A DNA stretch of 52,960 nt from AC-51 sp036265325. GTDB taxonomy: Bacteria; Actinomycetota; UBA4738; HRBIN12. Shown one piece after another: positions 1 to 7,432 of the stretch. The notes under the pieces were generated by a model, which ran no database searches, was not told where the DNA came from, and was given only the letters and a program-made list of their open reading frames with translations. The number at the start of each line of letters is the position of its first letter. Within the stretch, counting starts at the first letter, position 1. The DNA lies in the NCBI GenBank assembly GCA_036265325.1, contig DATAPH010000016.1, forward strand, positions 1-52,960, given 5' to 3'. Made by a program: the position numbers and the translations under genes.

Positions 1-99
1 TCCACCGCGCTGTTCGCGCTGTTCGCTGGTGCGGTGGGGCTCTACGGGACGGTGTGGCTCTTTCGGCGGGGGATGCCGGCGCCGAGGCCGCGCCGCTAA
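1..99 (+). CDS. C-terminal end of a membrane protein (truncated by window edge)
   Basis: An open frame runs from base 1 to a TAA at 97-99 and gives 32 residues. They form a hydrophobic stretch (ALFALFAGAVGLYGTVWLF) followed by a basic, proline-rich tail ending in RPRR. This looks like the last membrane helix and cytoplasmic tail of an integral membrane protein. Its stop overlaps by 4 bases the stop of the convergent XdhC gene (ends 96), in keeping with the compact layout elsewhere. The family cannot be named from this fragment. Confidence 0.5.
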   Translation, partial: STALFALFAGAVGLYGTVWLFRRGMPAPRPRR

Positions 100-1229
100 C
101 GCGCTTCGGTGCCGGGGCGGGGCCGGTCGTGGATCGGGCCCGGTCGTTCCTTGAGGAACCCGCCGTCGCGGCCGTGCCGCACCGCAACGATCTCGGCGAC
201 GATCGCCTGCGCGATCTCGTCCGGTCCTTCGGCGCCGAGGTCGAGGCCTGCCGGACCATGGATTCGGGCGCGTTGTTCGTCGGTGATCTCCACGCCCTCC
301 TCGGCGAGGTCCATGAGGATCCGTTGCGTTCGTGCACCAGGGCCGAGCATCGCGATGTACCCAACGTCGGTGCGCAACAGCCCGCGGAGATAGTCGCGGT
401 CGCGCAGGTAGTTGTGCGACATCACGACCACGAACGTTCGCTCGTCCAACGGCGCGGCAGCGTCGACCCCTGACGGCTCGTCGACCCGGACCAACGCGTG
501 CGCTTGCGGATACCGCTCCTCGGTGAGGAACGCGGGCCGGTCGTCGACCACGATCGGGTGCCAGCCGATCGCCGCCGCGGTCCGAACGAGCGGGATCGCA
601 TCGTGGCCAGCGCCGCACAGCACCAGGCGAAGCGGCGGCTCGAGCACCTCGACGAACGAGCGGACCGAGCCCGCGAACGTCCGGATCTCGGAATGGCTGG
701 CGGCAAGGAGCTCCTTCGCCGCGACGGTCGCCTCGGCGTCCACATCGGTATCGCCGAGGGAGCCGTCGACCGAGCCGTCGGGCCGAACGACGAGCCGGGA
801 GCCTGCGTCGACGCCGGCAACGTCGGACTCCAGCGCCGTGACGACACAGATCGACCGTTCCTGTTCGAGCGCCTCACGAAGCGCGTGCGTCACCGCGACG
901 GCGCGGTCTGCCGGCTCGATGAACACCTCGATCGCGCCGTTGCACCCGAGGCCGAGGCCCCAGACGTCGTCGTCATCGGCCGTGAGGTCCCAGCCCGCGA
1001 GCCGCGCGCGGCCTTCGTCCATCACCACGCGGGCCATGTCGGCGACGTCGCCCTCCAGGCAGCCGCCGCTCAGATTGCCGATCGGCGCTCCCTCCTCCGG
1101 GACGAGCAACCGCGCGCCCGGACGCCGGTAGGTCGACCCGCGCACCGCGACGATCGTCGCGAGCGCCATCCGCTGACCCTGCGCCTCGAGGCTCTCGATG
1201 GCCTCCAGGACGTCGGTGATCTCGCTCAT
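96..1229 (-). CDS. XdhC/CoxI-family molybdenum cofactor insertion factor
   Basis: A 377-residue protein of the XdhC/CoxF family. Family members bind molybdenum cofactor, promote its sulfuration and deliver it to xanthine or CO dehydrogenases. The N-terminal XdhC_CoxI domain shows VRGSTYRRPGARLLV at about residues 30-45 and NLSGGCLEGDV. The C-terminal Rossmann-like domain begins LVLCGAGHDAIPLVR at about 205. The ATG at 1229 is preferred to an ATG 27 bases upstream because the alignable protein begins MSEITDVLEA and a TACCAT hexamer lies 6 bases upstream. It sits near coxS/coxM-like genes but is divergently transcribed from the first pilin-like gene. Its presumed client, the large molybdopterin subunit, is not in the window. 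Confidence 0.88.
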   Translation of the reverse strand: MSEITDVLEAIESLEAQGQRMALATIVAVRGSTYRRPGARLLVPEEGAPIGNLSGGCLEGDVADMARVVMDEGRARLAGWDLTADDDDVWGLGLGCNGAIEVFIEPADRAVAVTHALREALEQERSICVVTALESDVAGVDAGSRLVVRPDGSVDGSLGDTDVDAEATVAAKELLAASHSEIRTFAGSVRSFVEVLEPPLRLVLCGAGHDAIPLVRTAAAIGWHPIVVDDRPAFLTEERYPQAHALVRVDEPSGVDAAAPLDERTFVVVMSHNYLRDRDYLRGLLRTDVGYIAMLGPGARTQRILMDLAEEGVEITDEQRARIHGPAGLDLGAEGPDEIAQAIVAEIVAVRHGRDGGFLKERPGPIHDRPRPGTEAR

Positions 1230-1235
1230 GCACCG

Positions 1236-1241
1236 ATGGTA
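1236..1241 (-). promoter_or_regulatory. -10 hexamer of xdhC-like gene (leaderless)
   Basis: TACCAT on the minus strand ends 6 bases before the ATG at 1229. It fits the TANNNT rule seen throughout the window, so transcription should start at or next to the start codon. Confidence 0.5.
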
Positions 1242-1303
1242 GCCCCGCGTGGCCATTGGTTGGACCGCTCAGTCCGGCCGCTCCGAGGCCGATACCTGCG
1301 GGT

Positions 1304-1873
1304 ATGGACGACTCCTTCTCGCTCGGGCAGCCCGCGAAGCGACGCGCCCGGCCGGTCAAGACGGCCAAGCATGCCGCCCCGCGCGCGACCCGGTCACCGG
1401 CCGGCGGCTTCGAGCGCACCCGGTACATCCTGGGCGCGATCGGGCTCGTCGTGGCCGCGTTCCTCGTATGGGGGTTCATGCACTTCATGTCGAGCGCCGG
1501 CAGCCAGGCTGCCGGCGGCGAGGTATCCGAGATCGCGGCCGCGCAGGACGTCCAGGCGGAGTCGACCGGCGAGCAGGCGATCCAGTCCGTCCAAGGTCTG
1601 TACGAAACCGGCACCGCGTTCGCACAGATCACCCCCCAGGCGTTGAAGAACTACGAGCCGACCTACAGCTACACGGCGGGTCCCTCGACCAACGCGAACA
1701 CCGTGAGCGTCGCGAGCACGGGAAGCGAGACGGGCATCGCGGTGCTGTCGCCGTCCGGCCACTGCTTGTACGCGCACATCTCGGCCTCGGGGGTCACCTA
1801 CGGAACCGGCACGACGTGCACCGGCGTCGTCGCTCTCAAGGCGTCCGCGCCTGCCTGGCCCAACCCAGCCTGA
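1304..1873 (+). CDS. Membrane-anchored pilin-like two-cysteine protein, copy 1
   Basis: A 189-residue protein. A basic N-terminus (about 1-42) precedes one membrane helix (about 45-65: YILGAIGLVVAAFLVWGF). An extracytoplasmic helix-rich linker follows, then a C-terminal module with TPQAL, a VSV strand and a terminal cysteine pair in GHCLYAH...YGTGTTCTGVVAL. The same module occurs in the genes at 1914 and 6880, so these are paralogs. A membrane helix followed by a disulfide-closed C-terminal domain recalls type IV pilins. However, there is no convincing prepilin peptidase site and no pilus assembly gene nearby. Start: ATG at 1304 rather than an upstream in-frame GTG-type start. The upstream hexamer is imperfect (TACCTG). 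Function unknown. Confidence 0.72.
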   Translation: MDDSFSLGQPAKRRARPVKTAKHAAPRATRSPAGGFERTRYILGAIGLVVAAFLVWGFMHFMSSAGSQAAGGEVSEIAAAQDVQAESTGEQAIQSVQGLYETGTAFAQITPQALKNYEPTYSYTAGPSTNANTVSVASTGSETGIAVLSPSGHCLYAHISASGVTYGTGTTCTGVVALKASAPAWPNPA

Positions 1874-1913
1874 GCTACACCCCGGCCGGGGGCCGTCCGA
1901 TACCCGTGGCGGG

Positions 1914-2507
1914 ATGGATGACGCCTTCCGCATGGTCGCCGCGCACATGCCGCGGACCCAACGCCTCACGCCGTTCACCGCTCGCGCGGTGACGCTGCTC
2001 GCGGTGTTCGTGCTCCTCGTTGCGGCGTTCACGATGTTCGTGATGTCGGCGCAACGCACCGCCGACGGACGCCGGGCCCAGCTCGAGGCAACACAGCGTG
2101 CCGAGGTGGAGGCCCGGGCGCAAGCTGCGGCGACCGCGATGGGAAGCGCCGACCCGGGGGCTGCCGACCCGACCGCGGTGGGCAACGTGCTCAACGCCCA
2201 CGCACAGCAGGCTGCCACGACGGCGCTGGACGCGGCGCGACAGATCGCGGCCGGCGGTTCGATCGCCGACGCGACGCCGAACGCGTTGACGGCGGTCGCG
2301 CCAACCGTCCTGTTCGTCGGCGCGCCGTCGTCGGGTCCATCGGTCGTCAGCGTCTACGCAGGCGGGGCCGGGTGGGCCGCGGCCGTGCGCGGCGCGCACA
2401 GCACCTGCTACTGGGTCGCCGTCGCGACGGACGGCCGTACGCGGTACGGCACCGGCTCGGCGTGCACCGGGATGGCGGCGCTCGCCGCCGACCGGTCCGC
2501 CTGGTAG
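1914..2507 (+). CDS. Membrane-anchored pilin-like two-cysteine protein, copy 2
   Basis: A 197-residue paralog of the gene at 1304. The first 22 residues are polar, one membrane helix spans about 23-44 (ARAVTLLAVFVLLVAAFTMF), and a charged, alanine-rich probable coiled helix follows (about 45-80, with RAQLEATQRAEVEARAQ). The C-terminal module has TPNALTAV, VVSVYAGG, WAAAV, STCYWVAVA and RYGTGSACTGMAAL. The two cysteines fall at the same spacing as in the other two copies and probably form a disulfide outside the membrane. It lies 40 bases after copy 1 and 65 bases before the coxS-like gene. A TACCCG hexamer 7 bases upstream of the ATG is a one-mismatch fit to the local promoter rule. Function unknown. 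Confidence 0.72.
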   Translation: MDDAFRMVAAHMPRTQRLTPFTARAVTLLAVFVLLVAAFTMFVMSAQRTADGRRAQLEATQRAEVEARAQAAATAMGSADPGAADPTAVGNVLNAHAQQAATTALDAARQIAAGGSIADATPNALTAVAPTVLFVGAPSSGPSVVSVYAGGAGWAAAVRGAHSTCYWVAVATDGRTRYGTGSACTGMAALAADRSAW

Positions 2508-2531
2508 CGCGTCGCGACGCGCGCGCCGTAC

Positions 2532-2537
2532 TACGCT
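2532..2537 (+). promoter_or_regulatory. Candidate -10 hexamer ahead of coxS-like gene
   Basis: TACGCT lies 35 bases before the proposed CTG start. Unlike most promoters here, this predicts a short leader of about 30 bases, which contains a Shine-Dalgarno-like aaggcgagg and a 6-codon ATG mini-ORF (2556-2576). Confidence 0.35.
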
Positions 2538-2572
2538 CGGCGCGCTCGTTCCGCGATGAAGGCGAGGATCCC

Positions 2573-3037
2573 CTGACGCAGGTATCGGTCACGGTCAACG
2601 GCACGGCGCACACCGACGACGTCGAGCCTCGGACGTTGCTCGTGTACTACCTCCGCGACCGGCTGGGGCTGACCGGAACGAACGTCGGCTGTGACACGTC
2701 GTCGTGCGGCGCGTGCACCGTGCACGTCGACGGCGAGTCGGTGAAGTCCTGCACGATGCTCGCCGTCCAGGCGGACGGCCGCGACGTCACGACGATCGAG
2801 GGGATGGCGCAGGGCGAGGAACTGCACCCGCTCCAGGAAGCCTTCCATCGGAATCACGGACTGCAATGCGGCTTCTGCACCCCGGGCATGATCATGGCCG
2901 CCGCCAGCTACCTCAACGAGAACGCGGACCCAACCGAGGAGGAGGTTCGCGAGTCGCTCGAGGGCAACCTCTGTCGCTGCACCGGCTACCAGAACATCGT
3001 CGCCTCGATCTTGGACGCGGCGCGGAGCGAGACGTGA
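2573..3037 (+). CDS. [2Fe-2S] small subunit of a CO/xanthine dehydrogenase-family enzyme (CoxS-like)
   Basis: A 154-residue iron-sulfur subunit of the molybdenum hydroxylase family. The N-terminal plant-type ferredoxin domain has GCDTSSCGACTVHVDG and a fourth Cys in VKSC. The C-terminal helical domain carries the second cluster motifs LQCGFCTPGM and LCRCTGYQNIV. It relays electrons from a molybdopterin subunit to the FAD subunit. No ATG, GTG or TTG lies in frame between the previous gene's stop and the conserved start of the protein. The best start is CTG at 2573, 5 bases after aaggcgagg; length then matches the usual ~150-165 residues. The gene overlaps the FAD subunit by 4 bases (GTGA). The catalytic large subunit does not follow. 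Confidence 0.88.
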   Translation: MTQVSVTVNGTAHTDDVEPRTLLVYYLRDRLGLTGTNVGCDTSSCGACTVHVDGESVKSCTMLAVQADGRDVTTIEGMAQGEELHPLQEAFHRNHGLQCGFCTPGMIMAAASYLNENADPTEEEVRESLEGNLCRCTGYQNIVASILDAARSET

Positions 3038-3855
3038 TCCCGGCGCCTTTCGACTACGTGCGCGTTGCCTCAGTCGACGAAGCAGTCGCCGCGTTGGCGG
3101 CCGACGAGGACGCGAAACTCATCGCGGGTGGCCACTCGCTGCTCCCGGCGATGCGGTTGCGCGTTGCGCGGCCGTCGACGCTGATCGACATCGGCCGCAT
3201 CGACGGTCTGTCGGCGATCCACGAGGACGGCGACGAGATCGTGATCGGCGCCCTGGCTCGCCATCACGACGTCGCGAACAGCGAGCTATTGCAGCGATCG
3301 TGCCCCATCGTCGCGTTCGCGGCGGCCCAGATCGGCGACCCGCAGGTCCGTCACGTCGGCACGATCGGCGGCTCGGTCGCGCACGGCGATCCCGCCGGCG
3401 ACATGCCTGCGGTTCTGCTGGCACTCGAGGCGAGATTCGTCGCGACAGGCGATGGCGGCGCGAGCCGGACGATCGACGCGACGTCGTTCTTCACCGGGTT
3501 GTTCGAGACGGCGCTCGCACCGACGGAGGTGCTCACGGAGATCCGCGTTCCGAAGGCGACGGACGGGTGGAGCTTCTTGAAGTTCAACCGGCGGGCGCAG
3601 GATTGGGCGCTCGTCGGGGTCTCGGCCGTGCGCGCCGACGGGGGCGTTCGTGTGTCGCTCACGAACATGGGTCTGACGCCGCTGCGGGCCACCGGTGTGG
3701 AGGAGGCGCTCGCCGGCGGCTCGGATCTTGCCGCTGCCTCGGCCCGAGCCGATGAGCGCACCGCGCCGCCCGACGATGCCTTCGCGTCGCCGCGCTATCG
3801 CCGGGCGCTCGTGAAGGTGCTCACGCAACGCGCCCTCGAAGAGGCGATGGCGTGA
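3034..3855 (+). CDS. FAD-binding medium subunit of a CO/xanthine dehydrogenase-family enzyme (CoxM-like)
   Basis: A 273-residue flavoprotein subunit of the molybdenum hydroxylase family, which takes electrons from the [2Fe-2S] subunit. The FAD-binding (PCMH-type) domain shows the two family signatures AGGHSLLPAMRLR at about residues 30-42 and TIGGSVAHGDPAGD at about 110-123. The C-terminal part (about 170-273) matches the CO dehydrogenase flavoprotein C-terminal domain. The GTG at 3034 overlaps the stop of the small-subunit gene, so the two are translationally coupled. The usual third gene, a ~780-residue molybdopterin subunit, is replaced by an MscS gene. These subunits may therefore serve a large subunit encoded elsewhere or another acceptor. 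Confidence 0.88.
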   Translation: MIPAPFDYVRVASVDEAVAALAADEDAKLIAGGHSLLPAMRLRVARPSTLIDIGRIDGLSAIHEDGDEIVIGALARHHDVANSELLQRSCPIVAFAAAQIGDPQVRHVGTIGGSVAHGDPAGDMPAVLLALEARFVATGDGGASRTIDATSFFTGLFETALAPTEVLTEIRVPKATDGWSFLKFNRRAQDWALVGVSAVRADGGVRVSLTNMGLTPLRATGVEEALAGGSDLAAASARADERTAPPDDAFASPRYRRALVKVLTQRALEEAMA

Positions 3856-3881
3856 CACGCCAGATGCTGCATGACCGCTGC

Positions 3882-3887
3882 TAGGGT
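3882..3887 (+). promoter_or_regulatory. -10 hexamer of mscS-like gene (leaderless)
   Basis: TAGGGT ends 6 bases before the ATG at 3894. No Shine-Dalgarno sequence fits in the remaining space. Confidence 0.55.
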
Positions 3888-3893
3888 CGGCTG

Positions 3894-4787
3894 ATGCTCC
3901 TCCTTCGCGGGCTGATGGTGCTTGCCCAAAGCGACACCGAGCCGACCCCGTTCACAGTGGACTGGTTCCAGCTCCACAAGTGGGACCTCGGCGTCACCCT
4001 CGTCGTCGCGATCGTGCTGACGATCGTGGGCCGGCGCTGGTCGCGCCACCATCGGAAGCGCGCGCGAGGCGGCGGCGACGACGCGGAGGGACGTCGCCGG
4101 CGCAGGGTCGCCACCGTGATCGGGCTGCTCTCGGGCGTCGTGATCGTGATCGCATGGTTCGTGTTCATCCTCACGTTGCTGAAGGACCTCGGCGTCGACA
4201 TCACGCCGATCATCGCGTCGGCCGGGATCGTCGGGATCGCGCTCGGGTTCGGTGCGCAGTCGATCGTGCGCGATTCGCTGAGCGGGCTGTTCATCTTCAT
4301 CGAGGGCCAGTACGACGTCGGCGACACCGTCGACCTGACCACGTCGGCCGGTACCGTCTCGGGCACGGTCGAGACGCTCAACCTGCGGACGACGTCGGTC
4401 CGCCAATACGACGGCACGCTGTCGACCGTCCCGAACGGACTGATCGAGGTCACGAACAACCGGACGCGGGGGTGGGGGCGTGCGGTCGTCGACGTGCCCG
4501 TCGCGCTCAACGAAGACCCCGAGCGGGTTCGCACGGTGCTCGAGGAACTGGTCGACGAGCTCGCGTCTCAGCCGCCGTTCGACGCGTGGCTCCGGCAGCC
4601 GCCACAGGTCCTCGGCGTGACCCAGCTCACGAACGTCGCGCAGGTGATGCGGATCGCCGTCGAGACCGAGCCCAGCCATCGTGTCGACGTGGAGCGGTTG
4701 CTCCGCGCCAAGGTCGTCGCCCGGATGAGCGAGCGCGGCATCAAGGCGCCGCCCGTCGTACCGGGCATGCCGCGACCCCCCGAGTAG
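3894..4787 (+). CDS. MscS-family small-conductance mechanosensitive channel
   Basis: A 297-residue membrane channel that releases solutes when membrane tension rises. Membrane helices lie at about 29-46 and 76-97. The glycine- and alanine-rich pore helix follows (about 104-132: IIASAGIVGIALGFGAQSIVRD, then SLSGLFI). The beta domain begins with the typical EGQYDVGDTV and includes VPNGLIEVTNNR. An arginine-rich cytoplasmic loop sits between the first two helices (about 48-73). The C-terminus ends in a proline-rich segment. It lies 38 bases after the CoxM-like gene and has its own leaderless promoter, so it is probably not strictly co-transcribed with it. Confidence 0.9.
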   Translation: MLLLRGLMVLAQSDTEPTPFTVDWFQLHKWDLGVTLVVAIVLTIVGRRWSRHHRKRARGGGDDAEGRRRRRVATVIGLLSGVVIVIAWFVFILTLLKDLGVDITPIIASAGIVGIALGFGAQSIVRDSLSGLFIFIEGQYDVGDTVDLTTSAGTVSGTVETLNLRTTSVRQYDGTLSTVPNGLIEVTNNRTRGWGRAVVDVPVALNEDPERVRTVLEELVDELASQPPFDAWLRQPPQVLGVTQLTNVAQVMRIAVETEPSHRVDVERLLRAKVVARMSERGIKAPPVVPGMPRPPE

Positions 4788-4810
4788 CCGCGCACCGCGT
4801 CGGCTGCCGG

Positions 4811-4816
4811 TAGGCT
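4811..4816 (+). promoter_or_regulatory. -10 hexamer of coxD-like gene (leaderless)
   Basis: TAGGCT ends 6 bases before the ATG at 4823. Confidence 0.55.
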
Positions 4817-4822
4817 GCTCGG

Positions 4823-5698
4823 ATGCAACCGGTCCCCGGAAGCGTCGAGGAGCTCACGAGCGCGCTCGGCGACCACGCCTACCTGGCCGACCGTGGCCTC
4901 TCGACGGCGATCTACCTCTCCCTGTCGCTGGGCAAGCCGCTGCTCCTCGAGGGGGAGGCCGGCGTCGGAAAGACCGAGGTCGCCAAGGTGCTGGCCGAGC
5001 TGCTCGACCGTGAGCTGATCCGGTTGCAGTGCTACGAGGGCATCGACGCGTCGCAGGCGCTGTACGAATGGAACTACTCGCGCCAGCTGCTCGCGGTTCG
5101 TGCGATGGACGCGAGCGAAGCCGACACCGACGTGCAGGATCTGTTCGGGCCGGAGTTCTTGGTCGAGCGGCCCTTGCTGTCGGCGATCCGCCGGGGCGAC
5201 CGCGCGGTTCTGTTGGTCGACGAGCTCGATCGCGCCGACGACGAATTCGAGGCGTTCCTGCTCGAGATCTTGTCAGAGTTCGCGGTCACGATCCCCGAAG
5301 TGGGACGGGTTGCGGCCGAGACGCCCCCGGCGGTGGTCGTGACGTCGAACCGGACACGCGAGCTCCATGACGCGTTGAAGCGTCGGTGCCTCTACCACTG
5401 GATCGACCACCCGGACCTGGACCGAGAGATCGCGATCGTGCAGGCGCGCGCCCCGCAGGTGGGCGCTGCGCTCGCTCGCGACGTGGCGGGCGCGGTTGAG
5501 CGCCTGCGCGCGCTGGACCTCGCGAAGGTGCCCGGCGTCGCCGAGACGATCGACTGGGCCAACGCGCTGGCGTTCCTCGGCGCGGAGCGGCTCGACGCGG
5601 CGCTCGCGGCCGACACGCTCGGCGCGGTGGTCAAGGATCACGAGGACCAGGCGCTCGTCGCACCGCGCCTGGCCGAGGTGGTCGGGGAGGATGGCTGA
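4823..5698 (+). CDS. MoxR-family AAA+ ATPase, CoxD-like
   Basis: A 291-residue AAA+ ATPase of the MoxR group. Walker A is GEAGVGKT at residues 44-51. Walker B is AVLLVDELDRADDEFEAFLLE at about 128-148. A sensor segment VVVTSNRTRELHDALKRRCLYHWIDHP follows as two blocks at about 170-195. In CO dehydrogenase clusters CoxD works with CoxE as a chaperone that matures the active site of the molybdenum enzyme. Here the CoxE-like VWA gene follows with an 8-base overlap, and coxS/coxM-like genes lie about 1 kb upstream, so the same pairing is likely. MoxR ATPases also act on other targets, and the missing large subunit leaves the client uncertain. Confidence 0.9.
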   Translation: MQPVPGSVEELTSALGDHAYLADRGLSTAIYLSLSLGKPLLLEGEAGVGKTEVAKVLAELLDRELIRLQCYEGIDASQALYEWNYSRQLLAVRAMDASEADTDVQDLFGPEFLVERPLLSAIRRGDRAVLLVDELDRADDEFEAFLLEILSEFAVTIPEVGRVAAETPPAVVVTSNRTRELHDALKRRCLYHWIDHPDLDREIAIVQARAPQVGAALARDVAGAVERLRALDLAKVPGVAETIDWANALAFLGAERLDAALAADTLGAVVKDHEDQALVAPRLAEVVGEDG

Positions 5699-6854
5699 CG
5701 GGCCGCTCCCGCCGCTCGTCGCGCTCGGCCGCGACTTGCGCGACAAGGGCCTGCCCGTCGGGACCGGCCGGATCCTCACGTTCGTCCGCGGCGTCGCGGC
5801 GATCGGTCTGACCGACCGCACGTCGCTGTATTGGACCGCGCGGTCGACGATGGTCGCCAGCCGCGCCGACCTCGACACGTTCGACGCGGCGTTCGACGCC
5901 TGGTTCCGCTCGCTTCGGGTCGACGAGAGTGACGAGCTGTCGTTCGAGTTCGATCTGCCACCGGATCCGGAGGCGCTCGAGCCCGGCGACGACGCGCTCG
6001 CAGACATCGAAGGGACAGGCGCCGCTACCGCCTGGCATCACGCCGAGGAGGACGACGAGCCCGAGGAAGGCGACGACTCGGCGCTTCGGCTCGTCGCCTC
6101 CGCGGTCGAGATCCTCCGGTCGAAATCGTTCGCGTACCTGAACGAGGAGGAGCGCCAGCGCGTCGCGAAGCTGATCCGCGAGCTGCGCGTCCACGTCCCG
6201 ATCGAGCGCACCCGTCGGATGCGGTCGTCCAATAAGGGCACGGTGCTCGACGTGCGCCGGACGCTGCGACGGTCGCTCCGCACGCAGGGCGAGCCCTTCG
6301 ATCGCGCGTGGCGCTCGCGCCGGACGCGGACGCGCCCGCTGGTCCTGATCCTCGATGTCTCGGGCTCGATGGCGCCGTACTCGCGCGCGCTGCTCCAGTT
6401 CGGGTACGCGGCGATGGCAGCGGGCCGCCGGGTCGAGGTCTTCTGTTTCGGCACGCGGCTCACCCGCGTGACGCGCGTCCTCCGCACGAAGGACCCGGAC
6501 CGTGCGATGCACGAGATCGGGCGGATCGTCGCGGACTGGGAGGGCGGCACGCGGATCGGCGAGTCGCTGAAGAGCCTGCTCGACGGGTGGAGCCAACGGG
6601 CGGCCCTTCGGGGCGCGGTGGTCGTGCTGTGTTCCGACGGGCTCGAGCGCGGCGACCCTGAGCTGCTGCGGGCGCAGATGGCGCGGCTGCGCCGGCTCGC
6701 CTACCGGGTGGTCTGGGCGAACCCGCTCAAGGGCTCGGCCCGGTACGAGCCGCTGGCCCGAGGGATGGCAGCCGCCCTGCCCAGCGTCGACGTGTTCCTG
6801 TCCGGGCACAACCTCGAGAGCCTCGAGGCGCTCGCCGCTGCCCTGGCTCCCTAG
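5691..6854 (+). CDS. VWA-domain protein, CoxE-like
   Basis: A 387-residue protein of the CoxE/VWA-containing family. The N-terminal domain (about 1-90) is typical of CoxE proteins. An acidic stretch (about 100-130, EEDDEPEEGDDS) links to a basic segment, then a von Willebrand factor A domain from about 215. Its metal-ion-dependent adhesion site is LDVSGSM, with Asp222, Ser224 and Ser226, and a later GGTRIG supplies the conserved threonine. The ATG at 5691 lies inside the end of the MoxR gene (8-base overlap), indicating coupled translation. It is presumed to form a complex with that ATPase for maturation of a metalloenzyme. Confidence 0.88.
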   Translation: MADGPLPPLVALGRDLRDKGLPVGTGRILTFVRGVAAIGLTDRTSLYWTARSTMVASRADLDTFDAAFDAWFRSLRVDESDELSFEFDLPPDPEALEPGDDALADIEGTGAATAWHHAEEDDEPEEGDDSALRLVASAVEILRSKSFAYLNEEERQRVAKLIRELRVHVPIERTRRMRSSNKGTVLDVRRTLRRSLRTQGEPFDRAWRSRRTRTRPLVLILDVSGSMAPYSRALLQFGYAAMAAGRRVEVFCFGTRLTRVTRVLRTKDPDRAMHEIGRIVADWEGGTRIGESLKSLLDGWSQRAALRGAVVVLCSDGLERGDPELLRAQMARLRRLAYRVVWANPLKGSARYEPLARGMAAALPSVDVFLSGHNLESLEALAAALAP

Positions 6855-6867
6855 CGCGCCGCGGCGG

Positions 6868-6873
6868 TACGCT
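6868..6873 (+). promoter_or_regulatory. -10 hexamer of pilin-like copy 3 (leaderless)
   Basis: TACGCT ends 6 bases before the ATG at 6880. Confidence 0.55.
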
Positions 6874-6879
6874 GGGCCG

Positions 6880-7365
6880 ATGCCGGTCGACGACACACTC
6901 GAGCTCGACGAGCTCACCGACGGCGGCGCGCCTCCACCGCGCGGCCGCGGCCGCAGCGCGTGGATCGTCTTCGCGGCGCTCGGATTCGCCTGCGTGTTCG
7001 TCGTCGTCGAGATCTTCGCGAACCTCGGCATCAAGGACTCCATCGGGCACGCGGAGCAGACGCTCACGGTCGCGCAGGCGGCCGCCGAGCGCGCGTCGGC
7101 CGCCGACGGTGACCTCAACGGCGCCGACCACACCCGGATGGACGCCGTCGAGCCGGCCTTGCAGTGGATCGCAGGCGGCGACCAGGCCACCGGCGTGAAC
7201 GAAGTGAGCGTCGCGACCGACAACGGCGACTGGGGCGCGGCTGTTGAGGCCCGGCCCGGCGCGTGTTTCTACCTGCATCTGACCGGCGACGGAAACACGT
7301 TCTACGGCGTGGGCACGTCGTGCACCGGTCAGGAAGCGCTGCGCGCCACCGACCCTAGCTGGTGA
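6880..7365 (+). CDS. Membrane-anchored pilin-like two-cysteine protein, copy 3
   Basis: A 161-residue paralog of the genes at 1304 and 1914. An acidic, then arginine-rich N-terminus (about 1-26) precedes one membrane helix (about 27-47: AWIVFAALGFACVFVVVEIF). A polar helix (about 48-80) leads to the shared C-terminal module: VEPALQWI, EVSVATDNGDWGAAVEA, GACFYLHL and FYGVGTSCTGQEALRATDPSW. The cysteine spacing matches the other two copies and the ending DPSW matches DRSAW of copy 2. It lies 25 bases after the CoxE-like gene, so two cox-type segments are each bordered by a member of this family. Function unknown. Confidence 0.72.
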   Translation: MPVDDTLELDELTDGGAPPPRGRGRSAWIVFAALGFACVFVVVEIFANLGIKDSIGHAEQTLTVAQAAAERASAADGDLNGADHTRMDAVEPALQWIAGGDQATGVNEVSVATDNGDWGAAVEARPGACFYLHLTGDGNTFYGVGTSCTGQEALRATDPSW

Positions 7366-7368
7366 CCG

Positions 7369-7384
7369 CAGACGGGGTAACCCG
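7369..7384 (+). terminator. Small hairpin after pilin-like copy 3
   Basis: GACGGG and CCCGTC form a 6-bp stem around a GTAA loop, 3 bases after the stop codon at 7365. No T-run follows, so it is at best a weak terminator or an mRNA 3'-end stabiliser. Confidence 0.3.
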
Positions 7385-7432
7385 TCCTACCGACATTCAA
7401 GTATCGGCCACTTGGATGCCGACACCTCACCC

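Noticed and set aside
1304..1500. True type IV prepilin signal in pilin-like copy 1 (GGFERTR)
   Set aside because: A G-F pair precedes the helix, but the usual F-T-L-I-E context is missing and the other two copies have no such site.
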